Shown here piece after piece: positions 24,902 to 32,847 of a stretch of 64,000 nt of DNA. The DNA is from Variovorax saccharolyticus (GTDB taxonomy: Bacteria; Pseudomonadota; Gammaproteobacteria; Burkholderiales; Burkholderiaceae_C), in NCBI RefSeq assembly GCF_030316765.1, contig NZ_JASZYT010000009.1, positions 248,001 through 312,000 of the forward strand, given 5' to 3'. Position numbers and translations under genes: made by a program. How positions within the stretch are numbered: position 1 is the first letter of the stretch; each line of letters opens with the position of its first letter. Under the pieces are notes generated by a model. The model was not told the origin of the DNA. It made no database searches and was given only the letters and a program-made list of their open reading frames with translations.

Positions 24902-26074
24902 TCAGCCAACGGCGCCGGCCTGGCGCAGCGCGGCCACCGCCGAGGCGTCGAACCCGGCCTGGCGCAGGATCTCGTCGGTGTGTTCGCCGGCGCTCGGCGC
25001 CGGCCGCGGCTCGGACGGCGCGAAGCCGGTCATCTTGACGGGGCAGCCCAATTGCAGGCTTGGCGCCGCATCGTCCACCCGCATGCCGCGCGCGCGGAAG
25101 TGCGCATGGTCCAGGGCTTCGTCGATGCGCAGCACCGGCGTCACGCAACCAACGCCGTCGTGGAACAGGCTGCGCCAGTGGGCGAGCGGCCGGGCGCCGA
25201 AGATCGCGGCCAGCTCCGCGCGCAGGGCCGCCTCGGTCGCCGGGTCGCCGCTGCGATGCAGCGCCACGAGGTCGGGGCGTTCCAGGAGGCGGCACAGGTC
25301 GTCCCAGAACTTCGGCTCCAGCGCACCGACCGCGACCTGCCGGCCGTCGGCCGTGCGATAGAAGCCATAGCAGGCGAGCGCACCCGTCAGCGGGCCCTGG
25401 CCGGCCAGCGGCACCTGGCCGTGCTGGTGCAGGCCGGCCAGCGGCAGCACCGCATGGGCCAGCACACCGTCGGCCATGGCGATGTCGACATGCCGTCCGC
25501 GGCCGCTGCGCGCGGCGTCGAACAGCGCGGCAAGAATCCCCGCCAGCGCCGTCAGGGTGCCGCCCATCAGGTCGGCCACCGGCAGGTTCGACAGCGCCGG
25601 GCCGGCGGCGTTGCCGATCTGGTCGGCCACGCCGGCCAGCGCCGCGTAGTTGAGGTCGTGCCCCGGCATGTCGCGCAGCGGCCCGGTCTGGCCGAAGCCG
25701 CTGATGCTGCAGTAGACGATGCGCGGGTTGACCGCCGCCACCGCCTCGTAGCCGACGCCCAGGCGCTGCATCACGCCGGGCCGGAAGCCTTCGACCAGCA
25801 CGTCGGCCTCGCGGCACAGGCGAAGCAGCGTGGCGACGCCGTCGGCATGCTTGAGGTCGATGCGGATCGCCCGCTTGTTGCGGTTGACCAGCGCGCGCAC
25901 CGCGTCGTTGGCGTAGTCGCCGGCACCGGTGTCCTCGATCTTGACGACGTCGGCGCCGAGGTCGGCCAGGTGCATGGCGCCGAGCGGTCCGGGCAGCAGC
26001 CGGGTCAGGTCGAGCACGCGCACGCCGGCGAGGGGTGCGCCGGAGGCTGCATGGGATTGGATTGAAGAGGTCAT
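24902..26074 (-). CDS. Family III CoA-transferase / alpha-methylacyl-CoA racemase-like
   Basis: A 390-residue CaiB/BaiF protein. The opening GVRVLDLTRLLPGPLGAMHL is typical. GHDLNYAALAG (His), VADLMGG (Asp) and GALEPKFW (Glu) match the three catalytic residues of alpha-methylacyl-CoA racemases, though transferases share the Asp. It would epimerise 2-methyl-branched acyl-CoAs or move CoA between acids. It is divergent from the FAD monooxygenase gene across a 129-bp gap with candidate AraC site A. Confidence 0.85.
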   Translation of the reverse strand: MTSSIQSHAASGAPLAGVRVLDLTRLLPGPLGAMHLADLGADVVKIEDTGAGDYANDAVRALVNRNKRAIRIDLKHADGVATLLRLCREADVLVEGFRPGVMQRLGVGYEAVAAVNPRIVYCSISGFGQTGPLRDMPGHDLNYAALAGVADQIGNAAGPALSNLPVADLMGGTLTALAGILAALFDAARSGRGRHVDIAMADGVLAHAVLPLAGLHQHGQVPLAGQGPLTGALACYGFYRTADGRQVAVGALEPKFWDDLCRLLERPDLVALHRSGDPATEAALRAELAAIFGARPLAHWRSLFHDGVGCVTPVLRIDEALDHAHFRARGMRVDDAAPSLQLGCPVKMTGFAPSEPRPAPSAGEHTDEILRQAGFDASAVAALRQAGAVG

Positions 26075-26130
26075 GGGCAGTGCAATCTAGGGTGCGCGGG
26101 CCGCTGCCGCAATGGCGCCAGCGCTCGCAT

Positions 26131-26149
26131 CGATTGGCGAAAAGCGTCA
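26131..26149. promoter_or_regulatory. Candidate AraC-regulator site A in divergent promoter region
   Basis: CGATTGGCGAAAAGCGTCA contains the imperfect repeat TGGCG-AAAAG-CGTCA. It is 57 bp from the racemase-like ATG and 55 bp from the monooxygenase ATG, so it could serve both. Copies with 15/19 and 14/19 identity lie at 23770-23788 and 19545-19563. Confidence 0.5.
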
Positions 26150-26203
26150 GGCCCCGCGTTGCCACCGATGGATCGGGCCCCGGCGTCCCCGACAATCCGC
26201 GCC

Positions 26204-27508
26204 ATGACTGAATCACCGGACACCCGCCCCGTGCTGATCGCCGGCGGCGGCATCGGCGGCATCGCGCTCGCCCTCACGCTGCACCAGATCGGCGTTCCCT
26301 GCATCGTGCTGGAGGCCGTGGCCGACCTGCAGCCGCTGGGCGTCGGCATCAACCTGCAGCCCAACGCCGTGCGCGAGCTGTACGACCTCGGCTTCGACGA
26401 CCAGCTGCTCGACACCATCGGCATCCAGGCGCGCGAATGGGCGCTGGTCGGGCGCAACGGCAACGACATCTATGCCGAGCCGCGCGGCCTGCTCGCGGGC
26501 TACCGCTGGCCGCAGTACTCGGTGCATCGCGGCCAGCTGCAAATGCTGCTGTACCGGGCGGCGCTCGATCGGCTCGGCAGCGGCGCCATCCGGCTCGGCC
26601 ACCGCGTCACCGGCTACCGCAACCATGCCGACGGCGTCAGCGCGCTGGTCGAGACGGCCGACGGCCGGCGACAGGAAATCGAAGGCCGCCTGCTGGTGGC
26701 GGCGGACGGCCTGCATTCGGCCGTGCGGGCGCAGATGCATCCCGCGCAGCCTCCGATCCAGTGGGGCGGCGCCATCATGTGGCGCGGCACCACGCCGGGC
26801 GTGCCGGTGCGCACCGGCGCGTCCTTCGTCGGCGTCGGCTCGCTGCGCCATCGGGTGGTGCTCTACCCGATCTCGCCGCCCGATCCGGCCACCGGGCTGG
26901 CCACGATCAACTGGATCGCCGAGATCACCGTCGACAACGCCGAGGGCTGGACCCAGGGCGACTGGAACCGTCGCGTCGGGCTCGAGGACTTCATCCACCA
27001 CTTCGAAGGCTGGAACTACGGATGGCTCGACGTGCCCGCGATGCTGCGCGGCGCCAAGGAAGTCTTCGAGTACCCGATGATCGACCGCGATCCGGTGCCG
27101 ACCTGGGTCGACGGCCGCGTGGCGCTGCTCGGCGATGCCGCGCACGTGATGTACCCCGTGGGCTCCAACGGCGCCAGCCAGGCGATCGTCGATGCGCGGG
27201 TGCTGGGCGCGGCCATGCTGGCGCATGGCGTCGGCCCCGCCGCCCTGCGGGCCTACGACGACAAGCTGTGCGCCGACGTCTCGGCCCTGGTGCTGCGCAA
27301 CCGCGGCGCCGGCCCGTTCGGCATCCTGGGGCTGGTCGACGAGCGCTGCGGCGGCGTCTTCGACGACATCGACGCCATCATCCCGGCCGCCGAGCGCGAG
27401 GCCTACATGGCGCGCTACAAGGCGGCCGCGGGATTCGCGATCGAAACCCTCAATGCGGCGCCGCCGACCATCGCAGCGGGGGCATGCGCGTGCCGTCCGA
27501 TCCGATGA
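26204..27508 (+). CDS. FAD-dependent monooxygenase (aromatic hydroxylase type)
   Basis: A 434-residue class A flavoprotein. The N-terminal dinucleotide fold reads IAGGGIGGIALALTLHQIG. The middle LLVAADGLHSAVRAQMH is the DG motif for NADPH and FAD. VALLGDAAHVMYPVGSNGAS is the FAD-ribityl GD motif. Such enzymes hydroxylate aromatic or heteroaromatic substrates with NAD(P)H and oxygen. ATG 26204 is chosen, since the fold starts 9 residues later. The last 59 bp overlap the convergent histidine kinase gene. It may feed ring-derived acids to the divergent acyl-CoA cluster. Confidence 0.86.
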   Translation: MTESPDTRPVLIAGGGIGGIALALTLHQIGVPCIVLEAVADLQPLGVGINLQPNAVRELYDLGFDDQLLDTIGIQAREWALVGRNGNDIYAEPRGLLAGYRWPQYSVHRGQLQMLLYRAALDRLGSGAIRLGHRVTGYRNHADGVSALVETADGRRQEIEGRLLVAADGLHSAVRAQMHPAQPPIQWGGAIMWRGTTPGVPVRTGASFVGVGSLRHRVVLYPISPPDPATGLATINWIAEITVDNAEGWTQGDWNRRVGLEDFIHHFEGWNYGWLDVPAMLRGAKEVFEYPMIDRDPVPTWVDGRVALLGDAAHVMYPVGSNGASQAIVDARVLGAAMLAHGVGPAALRAYDDKLCADVSALVLRNRGAGPFGILGLVDERCGGVFDDIDAIIPAAEREAYMARYKAAAGFAIETLNAAPPTIAAGACACRPIR

Positions 27509-30395
27509 CCAGGTGAGCGTGGCTCTCCCGGCTGACCAGGAAGTGCGCCACCAGGATTTCTCCGGTGGCCATCAGCGTGGCGTGCATCTGGAACCATCGC
27601 CGCTCATCGGGTGAATGACAGGGGTACTCGCAGGTGAAGACCTTGCGGCTGCCGCGCATCACTTCGTCGAGCCCGCGCAGGACGTGCAGCGCCGAGGCGT
27701 CGGAGATCGCGCTGCGGCGGCATACCTCCAGGTAGTTGGCGCCCGGCCCGATGTCGACCGCGGCGGGCTGGCCGTTGTGCTCGGCGAATTCGCTCCAGGC
27801 GCGGTTGACGAAGCGGATCACGCCGCGCCGGTCGACCACCGCCACGATCCCCGCCAGCGCGTCGATCACGTCCTGCAGGGTCTGCTGGGTGGGGCTCGCT
27901 GCAGCCGTCGCGCCGGCCAGCGGAATCCGGACGTCCAGCACGGTGCCGCCGCCGGGCGCCGCGTCGATGCGCAGGCTCCCGCCATGGATGCGCACCCGCT
28001 CCTGGATGCCGAGGATGCCGAAGGCATCGGGCTTGCGGCGGTCCGCCGCGCCCAGCCCCAGTCCGTTGTCGCTGATGCGAACCGAGACCGAGACCGCCGG
28101 CTCGAGGGCGATCCGGACTTGCGCCTCGCTCGCCTGGGCATGCTTGGCGACATTGTTGAGCGCCTCCTGCACGACGCGGTACAGGCAGAGTGCCAGCGCC
28201 GGCGTCGCCAGCAACGCCTCCGACGCTTCTTCCGGGGCATCGAGCACGCAGGCGACGCGAGTCCGCTGGCCGAACTCGGCCACCAGCAACTCCAGCGCCG
28301 GCACCAGGCCGAGGTCTTCGAGCATCGGCGGACGCAGGTCGTTGACGATGCGCCGCGTCGACGCCACGACGCGCTCGGCCAGGCCATCGACCTGGGCCAC
28401 ATGCGCCAGCAGGTCGGGCTCGCGGGCGCCGAAGCGCTCGCCGATGACGCGCAGGTCCATGCGGATCGCGGCCAGCGTCTGCTGCAGGTCGTCATGCAGT
28501 TCGCGCGCGATCCGCTTGCGCTCCTCTTCCTGGACCTGATCCCGCGATGCGCTCAGCCGCTGCATGGCGACATGCGATTCCTCCAGCTCTTCCTGCACCT
28601 GCCGGACGGCGGTGACGTCCCGGCTCGTCACCACGGCGCCGACGATCGCGCCGTCGCCGGCGCAGATGGGCGCGAAGCTGTAGCTTCCGATCCACTGGTC
28701 GCCCGTGTCCTTGCGGCGCAGCCGGTATTCGACATTGGTCGCCGTCTCGCCGCGCAGCGCCCGGTAGACCGGCCATTGCCGCAGCGGCACCGGTGTGCCG
28801 TCGGGCGCCCGGACGTCCAGCATGTCCGGGTAGTCCGCGACGCTGCGCCGACAGGCCGCTTTGTCCGGCAACCGGTGGAAGGTCGCGAAGGCGTCGTTGA
28901 AGTCGACCAGCCGCCCCGCGGTGTCGGAGATGCACACCGCGTCGCTCATGCTCGACAGCGCCGCCTGCAGCTTGGAGGCGCCGGCCCGCAGCTCCTCCTC
29001 GGCCTGCCTGCGCTCCGTGACATCGCGCAGGATGACCGTGAAAAGCGGATGGCCGGCGATCGTCAGCCGGGAGATGGCGCCCTCGACCGGGAACTCCACG
29101 CCGTCGGCCCGCAAGCCGACCAGCTCCTGCTGGCGCCCCATCCGGGGCTCGGAGAGCGGGTCGGCGGCGAAGGCCGCTACATCCCTCGCGTAGTCCTCGC
29201 GCAGGCGCTCCGGCAGCAGCCGGCTCAGCGGCGAGCCGACCAGTTCATCGAGCGGACAGCGGAACATCCTTGCCGCCGCCGGGTTGGCCTCGACGATGAT
29301 CTGGCGATCGTTGGCCGTCAGGATGGCGTCGACCGCCGACTCGAAGATGCCGCGCAGCCGCGCCTCGCTGACGGCCCGCGCATCGAGCATCTTGTTGATC
29401 TGCTGCGCGACCGCCCTGATCTCCGGCGGACCGTCGACCTCGGCGCGGACCGCGTGCCGGCCCGCGGCGATCTGCACCGCGACCCGCTCCAGTCGCGCAA
29501 TGGGGTCGGCGATGCCTGCACTCAGGCGCCATGCCAGGACGAACAGGATCACGCAGAGCCCGACGCCGAAGCCCAGGGTTCGCCACAGGGCGTCGTGGTA
29601 GCCGGAGAACACATCGGCCTCGGGCAGGCCCGCGGCCACCCGCCAGTCGGCGCCCGGCAGGGTCAGGAGCGCGAACAGCCGGGGCACGCCGTCGCGACCC
29701 GGGGCGCTGAAGCTGCCCTCGCGCGCCCCCGCCACCGGATCGGCATCGCCGGGCGAAGGGCGCGAGCCGATGAATGTCGCCGGGTCGGCCGATCGCAGCA
29801 GCACGGTGCGCGTCCGATCGGCCACCGAGACCAGCGCGTTCTTCGGGACCCCGGCGAACAGCTGCTCGTTGAGCGCCAGCAGATCCACGATCATCACCAG
29901 CTGGCCGACCCGGGCGGCTTGCGGATCGCGAACCGCCTGGCCCAGCGCCACGACCTTCCTGCCGGTGCGTTCGTCGACGAACAGGTCGCTGGCCGAGAAA
30001 CCCGCGGCGTCCGCCGCCGGCAAGCTCGGCAGCGGACCGGCGTCGTGGGCGCAGAGGGTGTTGCCCTGCTTGTCGCGCACGACGTAGCCCAGGAACGCGG
30101 GAGCGAAGCGCAGGGACTCGGCAATGAAGGGATCGCAGCGACCGCTTTCCATGGCCTGCACCAGCGGCCTCGCCGACGGCCGCTCCAGCACAGACCGGTA
30201 CAGGTCGAGCACGCGCTGCAGGTCGGCGGCCGATGCCGTGGCAAGGATCCGCACCTTCTCGTGCGCGGCGTTTCGAATCCGTTGCGCCTCGGTGGCCAGC
30301 ATCGATGCCACCACTGCCGCGAAGCCGAGCATGACCGCTCCCGTCCACAGGACGATCCGGCGGCGCAAGCTCAGGTTCTCGAACCACGAAGCCAT
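27450..30395 (-). CDS. Membrane histidine kinase, NarX/UhpB type, with three PAS domains
   Basis: About 981 residues, numbered from ATG 30395 (GAGAGG 5-10 bp upstream; another ATG is at 30410). Layout: TM ~12-33; Cache-like sensor ~40-265; TM ~272-292; HAMP ~295-345; PAS ~345-460; PAS ~475-600; HisKA_3 with RIARELHDDLQQTLAAIR (His634); HATPase with EALNNVAKHA and DNGLGLG; then a further PAS ~840-960 (VNRAWSEFAEHNG, CEYPCHSPDERRWF). A PAS domain after the ATPase is unusual. The cognate partner is probably the NarL-type regulator at 32049 or the lone receiver at 30599. Its 3' end overlaps the monooxygenase gene by 59 bp on the opposite strand. Confidence 0.9.
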   Translation of the reverse strand: MASWFENLSLRRRIVLWTGAVMLGFAAVVASMLATEAQRIRNAAHEKVRILATASAADLQRVLDLYRSVLERPSARPLVQAMESGRCDPFIAESLRFAPAFLGYVVRDKQGNTLCAHDAGPLPSLPAADAAGFSASDLFVDERTGRKVVALGQAVRDPQAARVGQLVMIVDLLALNEQLFAGVPKNALVSVADRTRTVLLRSADPATFIGSRPSPGDADPVAGAREGSFSAPGRDGVPRLFALLTLPGADWRVAAGLPEADVFSGYHDALWRTLGFGVGLCVILFVLAWRLSAGIADPIARLERVAVQIAAGRHAVRAEVDGPPEIRAVAQQINKMLDARAVSEARLRGIFESAVDAILTANDRQIIVEANPAAARMFRCPLDELVGSPLSRLLPERLREDYARDVAAFAADPLSEPRMGRQQELVGLRADGVEFPVEGAISRLTIAGHPLFTVILRDVTERRQAEEELRAGASKLQAALSSMSDAVCISDTAGRLVDFNDAFATFHRLPDKAACRRSVADYPDMLDVRAPDGTPVPLRQWPVYRALRGETATNVEYRLRRKDTGDQWIGSYSFAPICAGDGAIVGAVVTSRDVTAVRQVQEELEESHVAMQRLSASRDQVQEEERKRIARELHDDLQQTLAAIRMDLRVIGERFGAREPDLLAHVAQVDGLAERVVASTRRIVNDLRPPMLEDLGLVPALELLVAEFGQRTRVACVLDAPEEASEALLATPALALCLYRVVQEALNNVAKHAQASEAQVRIALEPAVSVSVRISDNGLGLGAADRRKPDAFGILGIQERVRIHGGSLRIDAAPGGGTVLDVRIPLAGATAAASPTQQTLQDVIDALAGIVAVVDRRGVIRFVNRAWSEFAEHNGQPAAVDIGPGANYLEVCRRSAISDASALHVLRGLDEVMRGSRKVFTCEYPCHSPDERRWFQMHATLMATGEILVAHFLVSRESHAHLVIGSDGTRMPPLRWSAAPH

Positions 30396-30598
30396 GGGAC
30401 CTCTCGTCATTCGGCGGATGAGGGAGTCGATGCGCTGGACATTCTCCTATGTCTGGAAACCAACGCCCGCCGGGGTCGGTTCGCGGCCGAAAATTTCGCG
30501 CTTCGACCGCAAACATTGAGCATGCGCACTTCGCCGGGCGCCATCCGATGCCAACATGGGGCCTTGGTCAATGAGGCAAGCGCGGACGAGGTACGGAC

Positions 30599-30985
30599 GT
30601 GAAAGTGCTGCTGGTCGACGACTCCGTGATCATTCAACAGAGCTTCGGCGCACTGCTGGCCAGCGCGCCCGACGTCGAGGTCGTGGGCTGCGCGGAAGAC
30701 GTCGCGACGGCCCTGGCCGCGATCGCGGCCAACCCGCCGGACCTCATCGTGCTCGATGTCCGGCTGCGCGGCCACGACCGGGGCCTCGACGTGCTGCGGC
30801 GGGTCAGGCTGCAGTACCCCGGCATCAAGGTGGTCGTCTTTTCCCAGTTCAACTGGAGCTCGATGCGCAAGACCCACCTGGAGGCCGGCGCCCTCGCCTA
30901 TTTCGACAAGGCGACCGAATTCCAGCAGGCGCGCGACTGGATCGCGGAGCTCTCGCTCGCCCACGCCGCGCAGCCCAAGCCCTGA
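30599..30985 (+). CDS. Stand-alone response-regulator receiver domain
   Basis: A 128-residue CheY-like receiver with no output domain. The acidic pair is in VLLVDDS, phospho-acceptor Asp53 in LIVLDVRL, switch Ser82 in VVFSQ and Lys104 in YFDKATEF. The start is GTG 30599. It is divergent from the histidine kinase (204-bp gap) and convergent with the Crp/Fnr gene. It may be a phosphate sink or relay between the kinase and another protein. Confidence 0.85.
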   Translation: MKVLLVDDSVIIQQSFGALLASAPDVEVVGCAEDVATALAAIAANPPDLIVLDVRLRGHDRGLDVLRRVRLQYPGIKVVVFSQFNWSSMRKTHLEAGALAYFDKATEFQQARDWIAELSLAHAAQPKP

Positions 30986-31001
30986 GCCCGGCGTGCCTCG
31001 T

Positions 31002-31784
31002 TCAGGCGGCCAGCGCCAGCACGCGACCGGGCCGCAGCCCGGCAACCGCCGTGCCGAAGCTCGCCTTGACCGGCGTCCGCGTGCCCTGCGCGAAGCCCTG
31101 CAATCCGGCGAGATCGAGGATCTCCACCTCGCGCTGATTCACCTTCACCAGCCGCAGGGCGGCCAGCGCCGCGAACGAACGGCTGATGGTCTCGTGGGCA
31201 ACGCCGAGGTAGCTGCCGATGTCCCGGCGCGTCATCAGCAGGTGCAGGAACGTGGAGGGCTGGCCGCCGGTCGACATCCGCCGCGACAGATGCACCAGGA
31301 ACCGGGCCAGCCGCACCTCGGATGCGACGGCCGCCATCATGTCGGCCAGCTGGGTCAGGTCGACCATCGCGCCGCTGACCGCGCGCATCACGCCGCGATG
31401 GAAGGCCGGCAGGCTTTGCGCCAGCGCATAGAAGTCGGGCAGCGCGACGACGTAGACGCTCGCATCCTCCAGCGCGACCGTGCCCATGAGATGGCAATCG
31501 CCGGACAGGGCATCGCAGCCCAGCAGATCGCCGCGGCGAGCGAATCCGAAGACCTGTTCGTAGCCGTCTTCCGCCGTATGGAAGGCCTTGAAGGTGCCGG
31601 CGCGCACGACGTAGATCGAGGTCGCAGGGGCACCTTCGAAGAACAGCGACTGGCCGGCCCGGATCCGGCGCTCGGCGAGCGGCATGTCGGGCAGCTTCTG
31701 CCCCGGATCGACGCAGACGCCGAGCAGGGCGAGCATCTCGGGCACTGCGCCAGGGTGCAGCTCGCGCATTGGAATCGAATTCAT
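31002..31784 (-). CDS. Crp/Fnr-family transcriptional regulator
   Basis: A 260-residue regulator. The cyclic-nucleotide-like sensor domain is ~25-145 (IRAGQSLFFEGAPATSIYVV). The winged HTH contains MTRRDIGSYLGVAHETISRS. The E-x2-S-R of its recognition helix is that of E. coli FNR (VETISR), predicting TTGAT-N4-ATCAA-type sites. Only three Cys are present and they are not in FNR spacing, so it cannot hold the canonical oxygen-sensing Fe-S cluster. ATG 31784 has GGAG upstream; an in-frame ATG at 31922 would add 46 residues without visible domain. It is divergent from the NarL-type gene, with a matching box at 31987. Confidence 0.88.
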   Translation of the reverse strand: MNSIPMRELHPGAVPEMLALLGVCVDPGQKLPDMPLAERRIRAGQSLFFEGAPATSIYVVRAGTFKAFHTAEDGYEQVFGFARRGDLLGCDALSGDCHLMGTVALEDASVYVVALPDFYALAQSLPAFHRGVMRAVSGAMVDLTQLADMMAAVASEVRLARFLVHLSRRMSTGGQPSTFLHLLMTRRDIGSYLGVAHETISRSFAALAALRLVKVNQREVEILDLAGLQGFAQGTRTPVKASFGTAVAGLRPGRVLALAA

Positions 31785-31986
31785 CGGAAGACTCCCGGCT
31801 TGCACGGCGACATGAAGATCGCGGGCGAACGAACTTTGCGCGCCGGGGCGGCTGCTGGGAATAGGCTGGATGCTTGGGAATTCTTCGGACTTGCCCTCGC
31901 TGACAAGGTCTTTTTCCCACATCGCATTCGGAATATTCCTAATGACGGGCGAAGGATCGTTCGATCGCCTCCCCTATTTCCACGGC

Positions 31987-32026
31987 TTGATATTCGTCAA
32001 CAGAAAGGTCAGGATGCACCCATAAG
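31987..32026 (+). promoter_or_regulatory. FNR-type box and promoter of the response-regulator/DUF3300 operon
   Basis: TTGATATTCGTCAA (31987-32000) is TTGA-N6-TCAA, the FNR-family core. A -10-like hexamer CATAAG lies at 32021-32026, starting 27.5 bp from the box centre. This places the box near -40, as in class II activated promoters. AGGA at 32039 and ATG 32049 follow. Confidence 0.6.
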
Positions 32027-32048
32027 CTGCCTCCGGTCAGGAAAGGGT

Positions 32049-32819
32049 ATGCATGACAACGAGGGAATCGAGAACGATGCGAGCGACCCGTCTGCGCGCC
32101 GGGAGGCGGCGCCCGCGCCGGGCCTGCCCGCCATCCGGATGCTGCTGGTCGATGACCACGCGATCGTCCGCGAAGGCTTGAAGCGCGTGCTCGATCCGCA
32201 GGGCAACGGCTGGGAACTGACCGAGGCGGTCACCGGCTTCGAAGCACTCGAACTGCTGCGCGCGCACGAATTCGACCTGGCGCTGGTCGACCTGTCGATG
32301 CCGGGCATGCCCGGCCTGGAACTGGTCCGGCGCATCAAGGCCGAGTTCGCCCGCGTCCGCATCCTGGTGTTGAGCATGCATGCGCAAGAGCAGTACGCGC
32401 TGCGCGCGTTCAAGGCCGGCGCCAACGGCTACGTCACCAAGGATGTCGCGGCGCTCGAGCTGGTCGGCGCGGTGCGCAGGGTGGCCGCGGGTGGCGCCTA
32501 CGTCAACGAAAGCCTCGCCGAGCAGGTGGTTCAGCAGCTCAACGGCACGCGCGACGCGCCCCGGCACACGCTGCTGTCGGATCGCGAGATCGAGGTGCTG
32601 CAGCGCATCGCGGCCGGGCAGCGGCTCACCGACATCGGCGACGCGCTGCACCTGTCGGTCAAGACCGTGAGCACGCACAAGACACGCATCCAGGACAAGC
32701 TGCAGCTGTCGGGCACGGCCGAGCTGGTGCGCTACGCGATGGAGAACCGGATCGACGATCCGGCCGGCCCGCCCACGGCTCCATCCCTGGCCGATCGCAA
32801 GGACGAGGTCCGCCATTGA
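32049..32819 (+). CDS. NarL/FixJ-family response regulator
   Basis: A 256-residue two-domain regulator. The receiver begins at ~residue 30 with MLLVDDHAIVREGLKRVL; phospho-acceptor is Asp81 in LALVDLSMPGMPGLE. The LuxR-type HTH is LSDREIEVLQRIAAGQRLTD then LHLSVKTVSTHKTRIQDKL. The start is ATG 32049 with AGGAAAGG just upstream; a 28-residue Ala/Pro-rich leader precedes the receiver. It is the likely partner of the NarX-type kinase at 27450. It leads an operon with DUF3300, DUF2950 and SulP genes and sits behind an FNR-type box. Confidence 0.9.
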   Translation: MHDNEGIENDASDPSARREAAPAPGLPAIRMLLVDDHAIVREGLKRVLDPQGNGWELTEAVTGFEALELLRAHEFDLALVDLSMPGMPGLELVRRIKAEFARVRILVLSMHAQEQYALRAFKAGANGYVTKDVAALELVGAVRRVAAGGAYVNESLAEQVVQQLNGTRDAPRHTLLSDREIEVLQRIAAGQRLTDIGDALHLSVKTVSTHKTRIQDKLQLSGTAELVRYAMENRIDDPAGPPTAPSLADRKDEVRH

Positions 32820-32847
32820 ACTTCCGCCCACAACAAAAGGAGGCGCC

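Noticed and set aside
22412..26065. A 1217-codon open frame on the plus strand
   Set aside because: It is antisense to the ligase, AraC and racemase genes, has a His/Arg/Gln-rich composition typical of high-GC shadow frames, and shows no domain.
26159..26203. Earlier start for the FAD monooxygenase
   Set aside because: The dinucleotide-binding strand begins 9 residues after ATG 26204; the extension is unconserved-looking and close to the candidate operator.
27615..30602. A 995-codon open frame on the plus strand opposite the histidine kinase
   Set aside because: The kinase frame has full domain structure on the other strand; this frame has shadow composition only.
31785..31922. N-terminal extension of the Crp/Fnr protein to ATG 31922
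   Set aside because: The extra 46 residues show no domain, and a ribosome site precedes ATG 31784.
31930..31939. GGAATATTCC palindrome in the Crp/Fnr-NarL gap
   Set aside because: It is short with no second copy noticed; it may be part of a promoter, so no separate regulator site is claimed.
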